Source of the DNA: Meloidogyne chitwoodi
Taxonomy: Eukaryota > Nematoda > Chromadorea > Rhabditida > Meloidogynidae
DNA length: 64,000 nt
Reading direction: 5' to 3'
NCBI GenBank assembly: GCA_015183035.1
Contig: JACZZP010000015.1
Coordinates: forward strand, 1,054,001 to 1,118,000
Part shown: positions 13,000 to 23,557 of the stretch, one piece after another
Layout of the letters: each line of letters starts with the position of its first letter
Position numbering within the stretch: position 1 is the stretch's first letter
Program-made: the position numbers and the translations under genes
The notes under the pieces: model-generated
What the model was told of the DNA's origin: nothing
The model's database searches: none
Seen by the model: the letters and a program-made list of their open reading frames with translations, nothing else

Positions 13000-13793
13000 T
13001 AGAGTTATTCAAATGCGTTTTTCCGGTATCGGTAACCGATACCGAACAAATACCGATTTAAAATTTTCGGTATTACCGCGGTATTTCGGTATTTTTTTTA
13101 AATCGCTGATTTTGACCTAAAATATAATATTAAGCGTAAAATTTCTAAGTTTTCTAACTTTTAATAGTTCTAACGGATGGTTAACTGAAAAGAGTGAAAG
13201 AAATGTAGGATGGTCAACCACATTAAGGGACTTATTGGTACCAGGGTTGTTCCAGATTAGCCGCAAGTGTTGGGTCGGGTTACGGGTTGAGCAAAATGTC
13301 GGGTTTCGTAATTTACACAAATTTTAAGTTGTTTTCGCGCCGCAGGCAAAATTTTTTAAATTATTGCATTTTAGTTGCAAAAAAATTAACCTTTTTTAGC
13401 GCCACAAACAAAAATATAGTTCTTTTATTTTTCTACTAAATTTAAATGTTTTAAAACAAAAGAAAAATAAATCAAAAAATAATTAATGACCTGCAGATAT
13501 TTTTTTAATACATAACATAGAGATCGAACTTATAAATAGTTAGACCAAGAGAATAACCCGCTAACCACTCAACCATACTTACAAAGGTAAACAATTTAAT
13601 TATAATAAATATTTTCCTTTTAATATTCCTTCTTTTTCCCAATGCAGAGTCAAAGAAATAAGGAAAAAGAAGAGGGGAAAAAAATACCGAAATACCGAAA
13701 AATACCGCGGTATTTTTGGATAGACCGGTACGGTTTCGGTATCGGTAATACCGAAAATAATACCGCGGTAATACCGTACCGTGAATAACTCTA
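13000..13793. mobile_element. hAT-type non-autonomous DNA transposon, 794 bp
   Basis: The ends are inverted: TAGAGTTATTCA at 13000 and TGAATAACTCTA ending at 13793. A perfect 8-bp target-site duplication ATAAATAT lies at 12992-12999 and 13794-13801. TAG-start termini plus 8-bp duplications are diagnostic of the hAT superfamily. Subterminal regions (13020-13100 and 13686-13790) are packed with short inverted motifs built on ACCGATACC and CCGCGGTA. No intact transposase is visible; the 67-codon minus-strand frame at 13117-13320 has no recognisable domain. The interior contains a tRNA-like relic and a GCGCCGCAGGC module also found in the element at 62.3 kb. Confidence 0.88.
13513..13580 (-). other. 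tRNA-derived relic (Pol III A/B-box-like)
   Basis: Read on the minus strand, TATGGTTGAGTGGTTAGCGG closely resembles a tRNA D-arm and A box. About 35 nt downstream AAGTTCGATCTC resembles a T-loop B box. A GTTA/TAAC pairing sits between them where an anticodon stem would be, but the loop is too long and the acceptor stem does not close convincingly. It is therefore a decayed tRNA or the head of a tRNA-derived SINE. It lies inside the hAT element. No functional tRNA is claimed. Confidence 0.45.
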
Positions 13794-15542
13794 ATAAATA
13801 TAAATAAATTAATTATTTTATTTAATTTTATAAAATAAACGAGAATTTTGTACTCTGGAAAGTTTGGCTCTAAGTAAGTGAATAATTAATTAATTAATTA
13901 CTTCTTCTTCTTTTTTTGGCTGATATTCCCACCAACTTTGATATTTTATTACTTCTCCATTTTCCTGTTGTTCTGCTCGACATTTACTTTAATTTAATTT
14001 TTATAAATTCTCTGATACTCGTTTATTCACTTATTTAAATATAAGTAAAATTACAAATTAATATTTTCTTATTTTTTCAAAAATATTAAATAAAAATACA
14101 GTATATATAAATATATTTTAGAAAATAAATAATTATCACAGCATGAAATAATAAATAAATAAAAATTTAAAAATAATATTATATAATTTATTAAATTCTT
14201 TTAATTACGATAACTATTTAAATAAGTTTATAAATTAAAATAAATAAATTAATTAATTTAAAAAATTAAAAAAAACGGCAAAAATAAAAAGAATAAAAAT
14301 AAATAAATAAAATAATACTCTATAAATTTAGGGGTCAGTGAATAAATTATATTTGAGAAGAGATATATTTGAATTGAGAGGAGGATAACAATTTAAAAAG
14401 AAAAAAAGAGAAAAATAGATTTAAAAATAAAATAATTAAAATACAAATAAAGCAACAATAAATATATTTTTTATTAATTATTTAATTTTAAAATAATTTT
14501 AAAGTTAAGAGAAAATATAAAACCTACAATTTTAATTTCAAGTATAGTGGCTCTTTTTATATATTTATTTATTATAATGGTCAAAAGATTTAGTGATGAT
14601 GATGAGAGGAGAGAAGGTTAAAATATATCTAAAAATAGTTATTTAGTTGTATTTTTATTTAAAATTTTGTGGCATTTTTGGGACCATTGGGGATATACAT
14701 ATTTGATGTTTTGACATTTGGTAATACTAAATAATATAAAACAGAAGGATAAAGAGAAAATAAGAAAAATATATTCTTAAAATTGGATTGATGGACAGTT
14801 GACATTAAAATATAAAGCAAAAATAAAAATATAATATAATTTTTAATAAATTAAATAATTATTTATATTTTAGAATAAAATATTAATTAATTTAATAAAA
14901 TAAATAAATTAAAAATTTTATAATTATTAATTTATTTAAATAAATTATTAAAAATATTTAATATCTTTAAATAAATTATTTATTAAAAAATTAATTTAAA
15001 ACTTAAATGAAAATTTTATAAAATTTTTAAATTAAAAATTAATTTAAAAATATATCCGCCCATTTCTTTATTTTTATTTATTCTGTAATTGCAATAATAA
15101 TTAAAAGGCTGAAAAACAAGAAAATATTTAAATAATGGACTCTCTGCATGAATTTTTACATTTATTTTTTAAAAAAAGATTGATGATTCTTTAAGGATTT
15201 TTTCTTGACTTTTTTGATAATCTTTTTTATTTTAAAAATATATATAAATTAAATATAAATTAAATATTATTTAATTATTTTAACTAATTTACCAAAATAT
15301 ATTAACAAATATGATTATTAAATGTTAATAATGACATTACTTTAATAATAAATATATTTTTGTAAAACACAGTAAATACTTTACAATTAGAATATTAGAA
15401 GCTAATTAGTGTAAAGTGATCTATAGGGTTTTAATAAATTTGATACTCCGTAATTAGAAATATTGATTTTATTTAAATTTATATTTTAAATTAAAACAAA
15501 AAATTTGCATGTGTTCTTTATTTTATTTTTCAAATAAATCCT
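13794..15542. other. AT-rich intergenic region
   Basis: No gene is supported. It contains the left copy of the ~100-bp direct repeat (15201-15300) and low-complexity A/T sequence, and is the 3' flank of the secreted-protein gene. Confidence 0.6.
15201..15300. repeat. Left copy of a ~100-bp direct repeat flanking the secreted-protein gene
   Basis: It starts TTTCTTGACTTTTTTGATAA and ends TAACTAATTTACCAAAATAT. The same sequence with small indels recurs in the same orientation at 16821-16920. The match runs across about 100 bp and includes non-simple segments at both ends, so it is not just shared AT richness. Confidence 0.7.
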
Positions 15543-16457
15543 TTAAAAATTGAAAAACCGAAAAAAGCTAACTTTTTTCGATTTTCTGTTTTTAACCAAA
15601 AAGCCAATCGACACTTTCGACCGGGCTTTTTTATTTATGGATTTGTTAATGTTTAAAAAAGTTAAAAAATAAAATTTATTTAATAAAAACAATTTAATTA
15701 AATCGAATAATTTTGTGTCAGAACAATTAACTGTTAAAAATGCAAATAATTGAACACTTGTTGATTGAGTATTTGAGTGGACAATTGCATTAAAGATATT
15801 ATTACGAATTGATATAAATTCTAAAAATATTTTATCTATTGTTTGATTATTAAATGACATTTTATTTATTTCTATTTCTTCGTATTTTATTTTAAACAAA
15901 AGTCTAATTTCTGGATATATTTTATCTAAAAATTTTTCTGCATTTTGAACATCTTCAGGCCAAAATTGCGCATTCGAAATTTCATTCAGAGAAAATAATC
16001 GAACTTTTCTCTGAAAATGGCCCAATGCTTTGTATATATCTTTGTTATTTTTGTCCTCAAATTCTTCTTCAATTATCCCATTAAAATTTATTTTTTGTTT
16101 TTTTAAATTAAAAACTTGACGAATTTCGTTAAGTCCAATTTGTTTAATGGCACCATCAACTAAAAATGGTAAAAATGATGAAACAAGTCCAGCTCTTAAT
16201 TTATTTTCATATAATTCTTCATATTCTCTATTTGATATACAATGATTTGAAATTTTTTCTAATAATTGTTCATAAATTTTTGTATAATTTGTTGGTAAAA
16301 TTTCTTCTGATTCGTTTCCTAATTTATTTAAAAATTGTGAAATATTCTCCTCAGTATTATTAATAAATCGGTACATATTAAGACTTATTAATTTGTCATT
16401 TTTTTCGAATTTTACAATGCAAGTATTAATTAATAAAATCAAAAGTTGAATCAACAT
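15543..16457 (-). CDS. Predicted secreted protein, single exon, unknown family
   Basis: An uninterrupted 304-codon frame is exceptional here, where nearly every other gene has many introns. The N-terminus MLIQLLILLINTCIV is a good signal peptide. The mature part is hydrophilic, rich in Asn, Glu, Lys and Ile, with N-glycosylation sequons (NNTEE, NESEE, NYTK, NQTID) and few cysteines (NHCISN, NCSDT). The last ~60 residues turn basic and hydrophobic; a short unseen intron near 15600-15680 could give a different C-terminus. I recognise no domain. Secretion, single exon and flanking direct repeats fit a fast-evolving secreted family (for a plant parasite, possibly an effector), but that is inference. 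Confidence 0.65.
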   Translation of the reverse strand: MLIQLLILLINTCIVKFEKNDKLISLNMYRFINNTEENISQFLNKLGNESEEILPTNYTKIYEQLLEKISNHCISNREYEELYENKLRAGLVSSFLPFLVDGAIKQIGLNEIRQVFNLKKQKINFNGIIEEEFEDKNNKDIYKALGHFQRKVRLFSLNEISNAQFWPEDVQNAEKFLDKIYPEIRLLFKIKYEEIEINKMSFNNQTIDKIFLEFISIRNNIFNAIVHSNTQSTSVQLFAFLTVNCSDTKLFDLIKLFLLNKFYFLTFLNINKSINKKARSKVSIGFLVKNRKSKKVSFFRFFNF

Positions 16458-17070
16458 TTATTAATAATAATTATTATTATATTTATTTATTTAATAAATA
16501 ATTTTAAATAGTAAAAATAAAATAAAATCAAAATTTTATAAAATCAATCTCATCAAAATAGGGTCAAGGTTATTTGTCTTCTTCCTATTTAAGGGGAATT
16601 CCCTTTAAATTATAAAATATAAAAATCACGAGAGTTTATGTTTCTTTAAATTAAAAAATTTTTAATTTTTAATCAAATTTTTTGTAAAATAAAGAATTGT
16701 TGAAATTTTTTTTCTAAATTTTGATATATCATTAAATTTAATGATATTTATTTAATTAAAAATTAATTAAATAAATTTCTTTAAATTTGTCCAAATTAAT
16801 TTAGTAATTTTTAATTGTTTTTCTTGACTTTTTGATAACCTTATTTATTGTAAAAATATATTCAAGTATACTTTATATAAATTAAATATTATTATTATTT
16901 TAACTAATTTACCAAAATATATAAATATTTATTTATTAATGATATGTAAAAATATATTAACAATAAGTAAAACAATAATTAGAAGGGAGGGTCAAGAGAT
17001 GTTTTAAGCAAAATTAAACCAAAAAATAATTATTTGATTATTTTATTAATTTAAATATTTATTTAAAAAT
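16458..17070. other. Intergenic, with right copy of the direct repeat
   Basis: This is the 5' flank of the secreted-protein gene and the 3' flank of the zinc-finger gene. The right copy of the direct repeat occupies 16821-16920. Otherwise only A/T-rich sequence is seen. Confidence 0.6.
16821..16920. repeat. Right copy of the ~100-bp direct repeat
   Basis: It begins TTCTTGACTTTTTGATAACC and ends TAACTAATTTACCAAAATAT, in the same orientation as the copy at 15201-15300 and 1.6 kb away. The pair brackets the single-exon secreted-protein gene, as expected after a tandem segmental duplication or a repeat-bounded insertion. Confidence 0.7.
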
Positions 17071-20000
17071 TTATTTTCTTTTTAAAATATCATCTAATGT
17101 TCGATAACTTTGCATAAATAAAGCAGCTGCAGAAACAGCCATTGCAGCAGCGACAGCAGCAGCACCAGTTTCTTTATTTTGGTTATTTTCTTCTTCTTTA
17201 ATAATATTACAATAATTTATTTCTTTTTTTTGATCTTAAAAATATATTTTAATTTTAAATAATTTAAAATATATATTTTAATTAATAATTTGCCTGAATA
17301 ATTTCCAATAAATGAATTAATTGTTGGCATTCTGTTATTTCCAAATTGATTTAATATTGCAGGAGAAGAAGAACAAATTTTTATCCATTGTTCTCTAAAT
17401 AAAGGATCAAGACAAGTATTAATACTACCAGAAGAGCATTGACTTGGAGATGGCTAAAATATATATTAATTAATTAAGAGAATATTAAATATAACTTTAA
17501 AATTCTACAATTAACCAAAATGTTGGATAATTAAAAAAGGGGACAGATAGTAGACTAAAATAGGAAAGACTTGTAACAATTATATGAGAATATATCGTTA
17601 ATTATTTACTCAAAAATGTTAAAACACAATTTAAATTACTTATTTATTTCAATAGCAATATATATTTACACGATGACAATACACAAAGACAAATTATATA
17701 TTTACATATTTAATGAAAGGGAAACAACTGTGGAACAACAGCAATAATATACATACATAGATTTATGGGTGAAAGGTCATAGATTTATTATTAGGGTTTT
17801 TCAAGATTTGGTAACTGTCATCGCTCTTCTTTTTCCTATTTCTTTAGATGTCCTTGTTGCAGCATTCCTCGTCTCCACAGCTCACATGTAGGCCGATTGG
17901 TCTCCACGAGGTGGTGGTGGCGGTTGATTGCTGCCGCCGGACGGAGGAGCCGAGCCTGCCTCGAACTCGAACTGGTAGGTACCGCCGCGACTGGGCTATA
18001 AATAAATAATATTTTATAATTAAAAAAGATTTTTATAAAATAAAACATACCGCGCCCCCGCCTCCAGACGATCCCTTCTTTGGCATACTCCCTGGCGAAG
18101 GCATGTAGGCGCTCTGATCTCCCATGACGATTGTTGAAGAGTTCTTACTTTTGTGACGGTTGCAGATGCGATTGAAGTAGTTGGTACGTAAATGAAAGAA
18201 AAAATAACTTTTATACTTTATCAAGTGTATTTACACTGATTTACTATAAAAATGAAGTTTTTTCTCTCACTCACTCATCAACCGGCGTCGACTACAACTG
18301 TCAACTGCAACCTTCACAAAAGCAAGAGCTCTTCAACAGCATCATGGGAGATCAGAGTGCCTACATGCCTTCGCCAGGGAGTATGCCAAAGAAGGGATCG
18401 TCTGGAGGCGGGGGCGCGGTATGTTTTATTTTATAAAAATCTTTTTTAATTATAAAATATTATTTTTTATTTATAGCCCAGTCGCGGCGGTACCTACCAG
18501 TTCGAGTTCGAGGCAGGCTCGGCTCCTCCGTCCGGCGGCAACAATCAACCGCCACCACCACCTCGTGGAGACCAATCGGCCTACATGTGAGCTGTGGAGA
18601 CGAGGAATGCTGCAATAAGAACATCTAAAGAAATAGGAAAGAGAAGAGCGATGACAGCCAATAAATTCAACGTGGACAAACTCTTGATAATACCACACAC
18701 CCTTTCACCCATAAATGTATGTATATTGCTATTGCCTCTAATATTGTTTCCCCTTCACATAAAACTATGTAATGTAATTTGTCTTTTTGTATTATCATTA
18801 TATAAATAATATATTATAAATTGTGTTGAATTAAATAAATAAATATAATAATTGTTTTATTATTACCTATTTAATTCTTAAAATATTTTTTCGTTGATTC
18901 TAAGTTGTTTCCTAGTTTTTTAATTTCCTTTTTTGTAATTTTACCCGATAATTAATCTAATTAATTAATATAAATTACCGTTGAAGTAAATATTGTAGAT
19001 ATTGGAAGATTTTGTTGTTCTTTAGTTGATAAAGAGGAAGGAGAAGAATGATGACTATTTGTATTATTATCACTATTATTACTACTACTACCACAACAAT
19101 CTAATTTTAATAAATCTTCAACATTATAACTATTTAAAGTATTATTATTATTATTTGAAGAGGAAAAGGAAGAAGTAGTAGGTGCATTATTAAATGTTGC
19201 AGAAGAAAATGAAATTGAACCATTGACTGGCAAAACTTTCTAAAAATAATTTTTTAGATTATGTATATGCCTTTAAACAAAATTAAATATATATACCAAT
19301 TTTAATATATTATAAGATTTTTAAAAATAATAATAACCGTTTTGTTTGTTAAAGTATTTGATTGAAAATAATTATTAATATTATTACTACAATCAATTAT
19401 TATTTGTTGATCTATAGAATTTTGTTGTTGTTTTTTATTAAAAGAAGAGGAAGAAGATAATAATCTTGGCCTTTTTCTTGATTTTTTTCCAATTTTTGTT
19501 AATGTTGGAAAAGGAAATTTTTGATCATTTTGTTGAGAGGATTGTTGTGATATTTCTGATGTTATTTTTGTAAAGCCATTACTTAATCTTTTCACCGGCG
19601 ATTGTCCCTAAAATATATATTATTTATTTACTAATTAATAAAATATTTATTACTTCAAGAACGGGTGAATCATTACTAGCATATTCTTCATGTTTTGTCT
19701 GATAATGCATTAACAGACGACGGGCATTTGAAAATTGCTTAATAATTAATTAATAATTAATTAATTAAATATATTTTCTAACCAAATTACAAAGTTTACA
19801 TTGTCCCTGAACAGAAGGGGAAATTGAATGTTTTTGGTCTAAATGTTGTTTAAGTAAATTATGTTGAGAAAATTTAAATGAACAACCAGATACCTTTAAT
19901 TTTATTTAAATATTATTTATTTAATTATATATATACCGGACAATCAAAATCATTTCCCGTTTTTATATGAGTCATTGAATGTTCTTGCATCTATAAATAA

Positions 20001-21400
20001 ATAATTTAAATAATTATTTAAAAAAAGAGACAAACTTGATCTTTTCTAAAAAATCTTTTCTGACAAAATCGGCATTCATAAGGTTTTACCTTAAAAATAT
20101 ATAAATAAAAATAAAATAAATTAATTAAACTCCAGAATGTGTTCCTCTATGTCTATGCATATTTGCCTTTTGAGAAAACTAAATAAATAAAAATTAATTT
20201 TTAAATTATTAATTTTTAATTATTTTACCGCCATTCCACAAACATCACAAATATACATTTGTCCAACAAAATTATCATGTGCTCTCTTTAATTAAAATAA
20301 TTAATTTAAATAAATAAAAATACCAAATGACTTTTCATATGTTGAGACATAAATGTTGTAAATGTACAATGAGGGCATTTATGTGTTATTTTACCTCCTC
20401 CTGATTTTCCTAATTTTTTATTTAAATATTTTGATTTTTTAATTATTAAATTATTTTCATTTAAATTTTGTTGTTTTTGTTGATTATTATTACTAAAAAT
20501 AATTTTAAAATTATTTTAAAAATAATTAAATAATTATTTACTCTTCTTCTTTTTCAATTGATTGTCCATTTATTATTTCCTTTGAAACTTCTTCTTCTTC
20601 TATAATATTATTATTATTTAAAATTAAATTATTTTCTTCTTCTTCTTTTATTAAATTATTATTTGTTGAAGATTCAGCAGCAGAACTTAAAAATTTTCCC
20701 AAATCAGTTAAATGTCTAAGCATTTTATTATTATTATTATTTTCTTCTTCTTCTTCTTCTAATTTTAATTCTTCATTTAAATTATTCTAAAAATTAAAAT
20801 AATAATTAAATAAATAAATAATTTATAACCTTTAGGGAAGAAAAAGGCGGTCATTAAAAAAACTTATTTAATGATAAAAAAAAGTTAAATTGTCGGTAAA
20901 AATATATTTTTACAAAAAAGAGGGAAAAATAAGCAAAAGGGCAAAAATTTAGTTTTTCTTAAAGAATTGTTTTGTCTGAAGGCAAAAATTTCTGAGCAAA
21001 GTTTTATTTTTAAATTTAATATTAAAATTATTTTAAAATATTTAAGTATTCCCTCTTATCTTCAAAATTTTTAATAAATTTACTGTAATTATTATTTATT
21101 TATTTATAATAAATTTTATCATTTTTTAAAGTTTTTAGGTAATTTTAATATAAAAAATATATTTATTTTACTTTTATTTATTTTAAATAATTTTACCTTT
21201 TCATTATTTATATGTTTTTGTCTTCTTTTTTTCTTTTTTATAATAATATTTAATTTATTATCAGAATTTATTTTAGAAGAATATTTTTTAAATTCTTCTT
21301 CTTCTTCTTTTCTTAAATCTTCATGCCATTCTACATGTCTAGTAAATTCATTTAAATCACCAGTTGTATATCCACATTCTGCACAGGCATTTTGATCCAT
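17071..21400 (-). CDS. Multi-C2H2 zinc-finger transcription factor
   Basis: Exons on the minus strand join into one frame. It starts MDQNACAECGYTTGD with a first C2H2-like finger (CAEC...HVEWH). Glu- and Asn-rich linkers follow, then five more fingers between about 20400 and 19690: CPHCTF...H, CDVCGMAFSQKANMHRHRGTH, CRFCQKRFFRKDQMQEHSMTH, a CPVSGC...H finger and CKLCNLQFSNARRLLMHYQTKH. A basic KKSRKRPR segment may be nuclear-targeting. The C-terminus has an Ala-rich helix (GAAAVAAAMAVSAAALF) and ends DDILKRK. The last large intron (17454-18978, 1525 nt) has matching phase-0 ends and contains the palindromic gene pair. The final small intron near 17230-17300 uses a GC donor. The fingers resemble Ikaros/hunchback-like nematode factors, but no ortholog can be named. 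Confidence 0.8.
17882..18125 (-). CDS. Small Gly/Pro-rich protein, left palindrome copy
   Basis: Two exons (18125-18051 and 17995-17882) flank a 55-nt GT-AG intron in phase 0. The predicted protein is 62 residues. It starts MGDQSAYMPSPGSMPKKG, passes through a GGGGA run, TYQFEFEAG and PPPPPRG, and ends GDQSAYM, repeating its own N-terminus. The exons are strikingly GC-rich inside AT-rich intron DNA, which suggests strong codon selection and high expression. There is no signal peptide or membrane span. Size and composition recall small nematode-specific, often male-biased, peptide families, but I cannot confirm membership. It differs from the right copy by few substitutions (one Asn/Ser change seen). 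Confidence 0.75.
18126..18343. promoter_or_regulatory. Shared divergent promoter between the palindrome genes
   Basis: The 218 bp between the two ATGs form the palindrome centre. Each side has a TATA-like box facing its gene: TATAAAAG on the minus strand at about 18208-18215 and TATAAAAA on the plus strand at 18245-18252, each about 90 bp from its start codon. The leaders share the CACAAAAG(C/T)AAGA and CTCTTCAACA motifs just upstream of ATG. Function is inferred from symmetry and position. Confidence 0.5.
18344..18590 (+). CDS. Small Gly/Pro-rich protein, right palindrome copy
   Basis: Two exons (18344-18418 and 18477-18590) with a 58-nt GT-AG intron. It encodes the same 62-residue protein as the minus copy, starting MGDQSAYMPSPGSMPKKG and ending RGDQSAYM. 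The ATG follows a leader with CTTCAACAGCATC. Competing frames that run through the same DNA on both strands, with serine/arginine-rich translations, are shadows of this GC-rich exon. The gene lies antisense to the host zinc-finger gene, while its twin lies sense to it. The two twins would make near-identical proteins. Confidence 0.75.
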
Positions 21401-23279
21401 TTTTATTAAATATATTTTTAATTATAATAAAATTATCTAAAAATATATTTAAAATATTAAAATAAAATATTAAAAAATACAATTATAATTAATTATTAAT
21501 TAATTAAATAAATATTATAATTTATTTAAAATGAGTGATATTTATTAGAATTAAAAATATAAAACAAATTTTAAAATTAATATTTTTTATTTTTTAATTA
21601 TCTCACTTCTATTTTATTTATTAATTAAATAAATAAATATTTCCCCGTCGCGGTCATTTTCATTAAAAATAAATAAATAAATAAATAAATATATTTAAAT
21701 ATCATTTTGGTATATTTTTACTGGATATTTTTTTTATTAATTTCACTGAAAGGGAAAGTAGTAAAATATATAAGTGTTGGGTTATATATACTCAAATAAT
21801 CCAAGAACCTTTTTTTGATGCAATAAATTTTATCTGACCATTCACTTTTTATTTTAAATATATAAAATGCCCTCTCTTCTTCTTCTTCTTTTTTCATCAT
21901 TTTCCCTTTTTCCTATCTTTTATTTATTTATTTTTTCTTATCAACGGCCTGGATCTGTTGTTTGGGGATTGTGGACTATGTGAACATATACACTAACCAT
22001 TACTATGTTGATTCTAAAATATATTTATTTATTTATTCTAACTATTTGGGTAAAAAAAGAGAAATTCTCTTTAATAAAAATAATTTTTTTATAAAAAAGC
22101 GGAAATGATATTTATTTATTTTGAATAATTAATTATTTAGAAAAAACATAATAATATAAATTAAATATTTTTGACCTTTAAATAAAATTAATTCAAATAA
22201 ATTACCAAAATTTTGAAATTTTTGAGGAGAAATTTTAGATAAAATATTTTTTTATATTATTTTATAATAAAAACAAAAATACCGCCTATTAAATAAATAA
22301 ATAAGGATTGATGAAAATAAAGATTAAATAAAGTAAAACAATATCTTATTTTTATTTTAAATGGTTTGAGGCACACAAAATTGATATTTTTGTTTTAAAA
22401 CGCCGAGAGGAATCGGTAAAGGTTATGAGAATTATTTAAAATTATTTTTATCTCAAATTAAATATTTTAAAGTTAACTAAATTTAATTAGAAGAAAAAAA
22501 GAGAAAAGAGTTTTTAATTTAAAAAATAATTTTAATTTTAAAAAAAATTAATTAATTCTTGTAGAAAAGAGGAAATTTATTTTATATATTTTTTTCTTCT
22601 TTTTCCTCTCTCCTCCTTTCTTTACTATTGGCCCTTTTCGTGGATTTATTTTTTCTCTCCAATCCTAGACCTTTTTATAAATTCATTAATTGGATAGAAA
22701 ATTAAAAATAAAAAAATAATTTTATAAAAAAATTAATTGAAAATAAATAAAATATAAAAACCTTAAAAATATTTTTAAAAATGTTGGAGATGCGCGAGGG
22801 GAAAAATTAAAGAGGAAAAGATAAGCACTGCCGCAAACATTGACAGAAAAGGGATGGCACCGCCTTTCTTTCTTTCTTTATTTATTTATAGCCTTTCCTG
22901 GGTAATATTTATAGGTAAATGAGGAAAGGTAAAACAGTTATTTAAGGTAAAATAAATAAATTAGAGAAATAAAAGAAAGAGAGATAATTTAAAATTAAGA
23001 GAGACTGAAAAAGAAAATAAATAGAGAAAATCTCACTTTTTTATTTCTCTTTTTTTTCATTTTTGTGATGAAAAAGTGCAAAAATATATAATTAGCCTCG
23101 GAAATGTTTAAGGAAATATTTAAAGAAAAGGCTAAGGAACGGTACTCTAAACAAAACAAAAAAACGAGAAAATATTTATTTAAATAAATAAATAAATAAA
23201 ACAAATAAAAAGTTAAAAAATGCCGAAAAATAAAATAAAATTCTTTTGCATAAAAAAGGATTGGATGACAATTGTTTTT
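21401..23279. other. AT-rich intergenic region
   Basis: The upstream region of the zinc-finger gene. No coding segment is supported; the short open frames at 21718-21900 and 22995-23204 are low-complexity. Pyrimidine-rich stretches (22590-22660) and simple repeats are present. Confidence 0.6.
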
Positions 23280-23557
23280 GGTACTTTTCCGTTATGCTAC
23301 ACCCCCCATTTCAGTGCCAAAAAAAGTGAGTGCCTATTAATACTTAATGCATTAATATTTAAATTTTAATCTGTATTTTTTGATTGTCATACAATCTTTG
23401 GTCGTTAAACGAGTATATAAAGAATTAATAAAAGTAAAAAATATTAATTCAATTAAAAATAATTAAATAAAAATGCCTTATAATTACGACACACTTATTA
23501 ATAGGCACTCAAATTTTTGGCACTGAAATGGGGGGTGTAGCATAACGGAAAAGTACC
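23280..23557. mobile_element. Merlin-like MITE with long terminal inverted repeats, 278 bp
   Basis: The left arm begins GGTACTTTTCCGTTATGC and the right arm ends GCATAACGGAAAAGTACC. About 60 bp of near-perfect inverted repeat extends inward to GTGCCTATTAATA. The 8-bp sequence TTGTTTTT is duplicated at 23272-23279 and 23558-23565. GG termini with 8-bp duplications resemble Merlin elements, as does the 39.3-kb element that carries a transposase relic. There is no coding capacity. Confidence 0.8.

Larger units (their letters stand above)
17650..18810. repeat. Large palindrome carrying two head-to-head gene copies
   Basis: The left arm (about 17650-18235) and right arm (about 18236-18810) are inverted copies. 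Coding exons and the short intron are almost identical. The 5' leaders and 3' untranslated parts are alignable but diverged, with small indels, so it is an old duplication with better conserved coding sequence. The centre lies between the two start codons. The whole structure sits in the last large intron of the zinc-finger gene. Confidence 0.85.

Noticed and set aside
13117..13320. 67-codon minus-strand frame
   Set aside because: It lies inside a non-autonomous hAT element and has no recognisable domain or splice support.
18033..18698. Serine/arginine- and histidine-rich open frames on both strands of the palindrome
   Set aside because: They are off-frame shadows of the GC-rich two-exon gene, which alone has matching splice phases and a conserved frame in both arms.
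21718..23204. Open frames at 21718-21900 and 22995-23204
   Set aside because: Short, purine/pyrimidine-tract translations without domains or splice partners.
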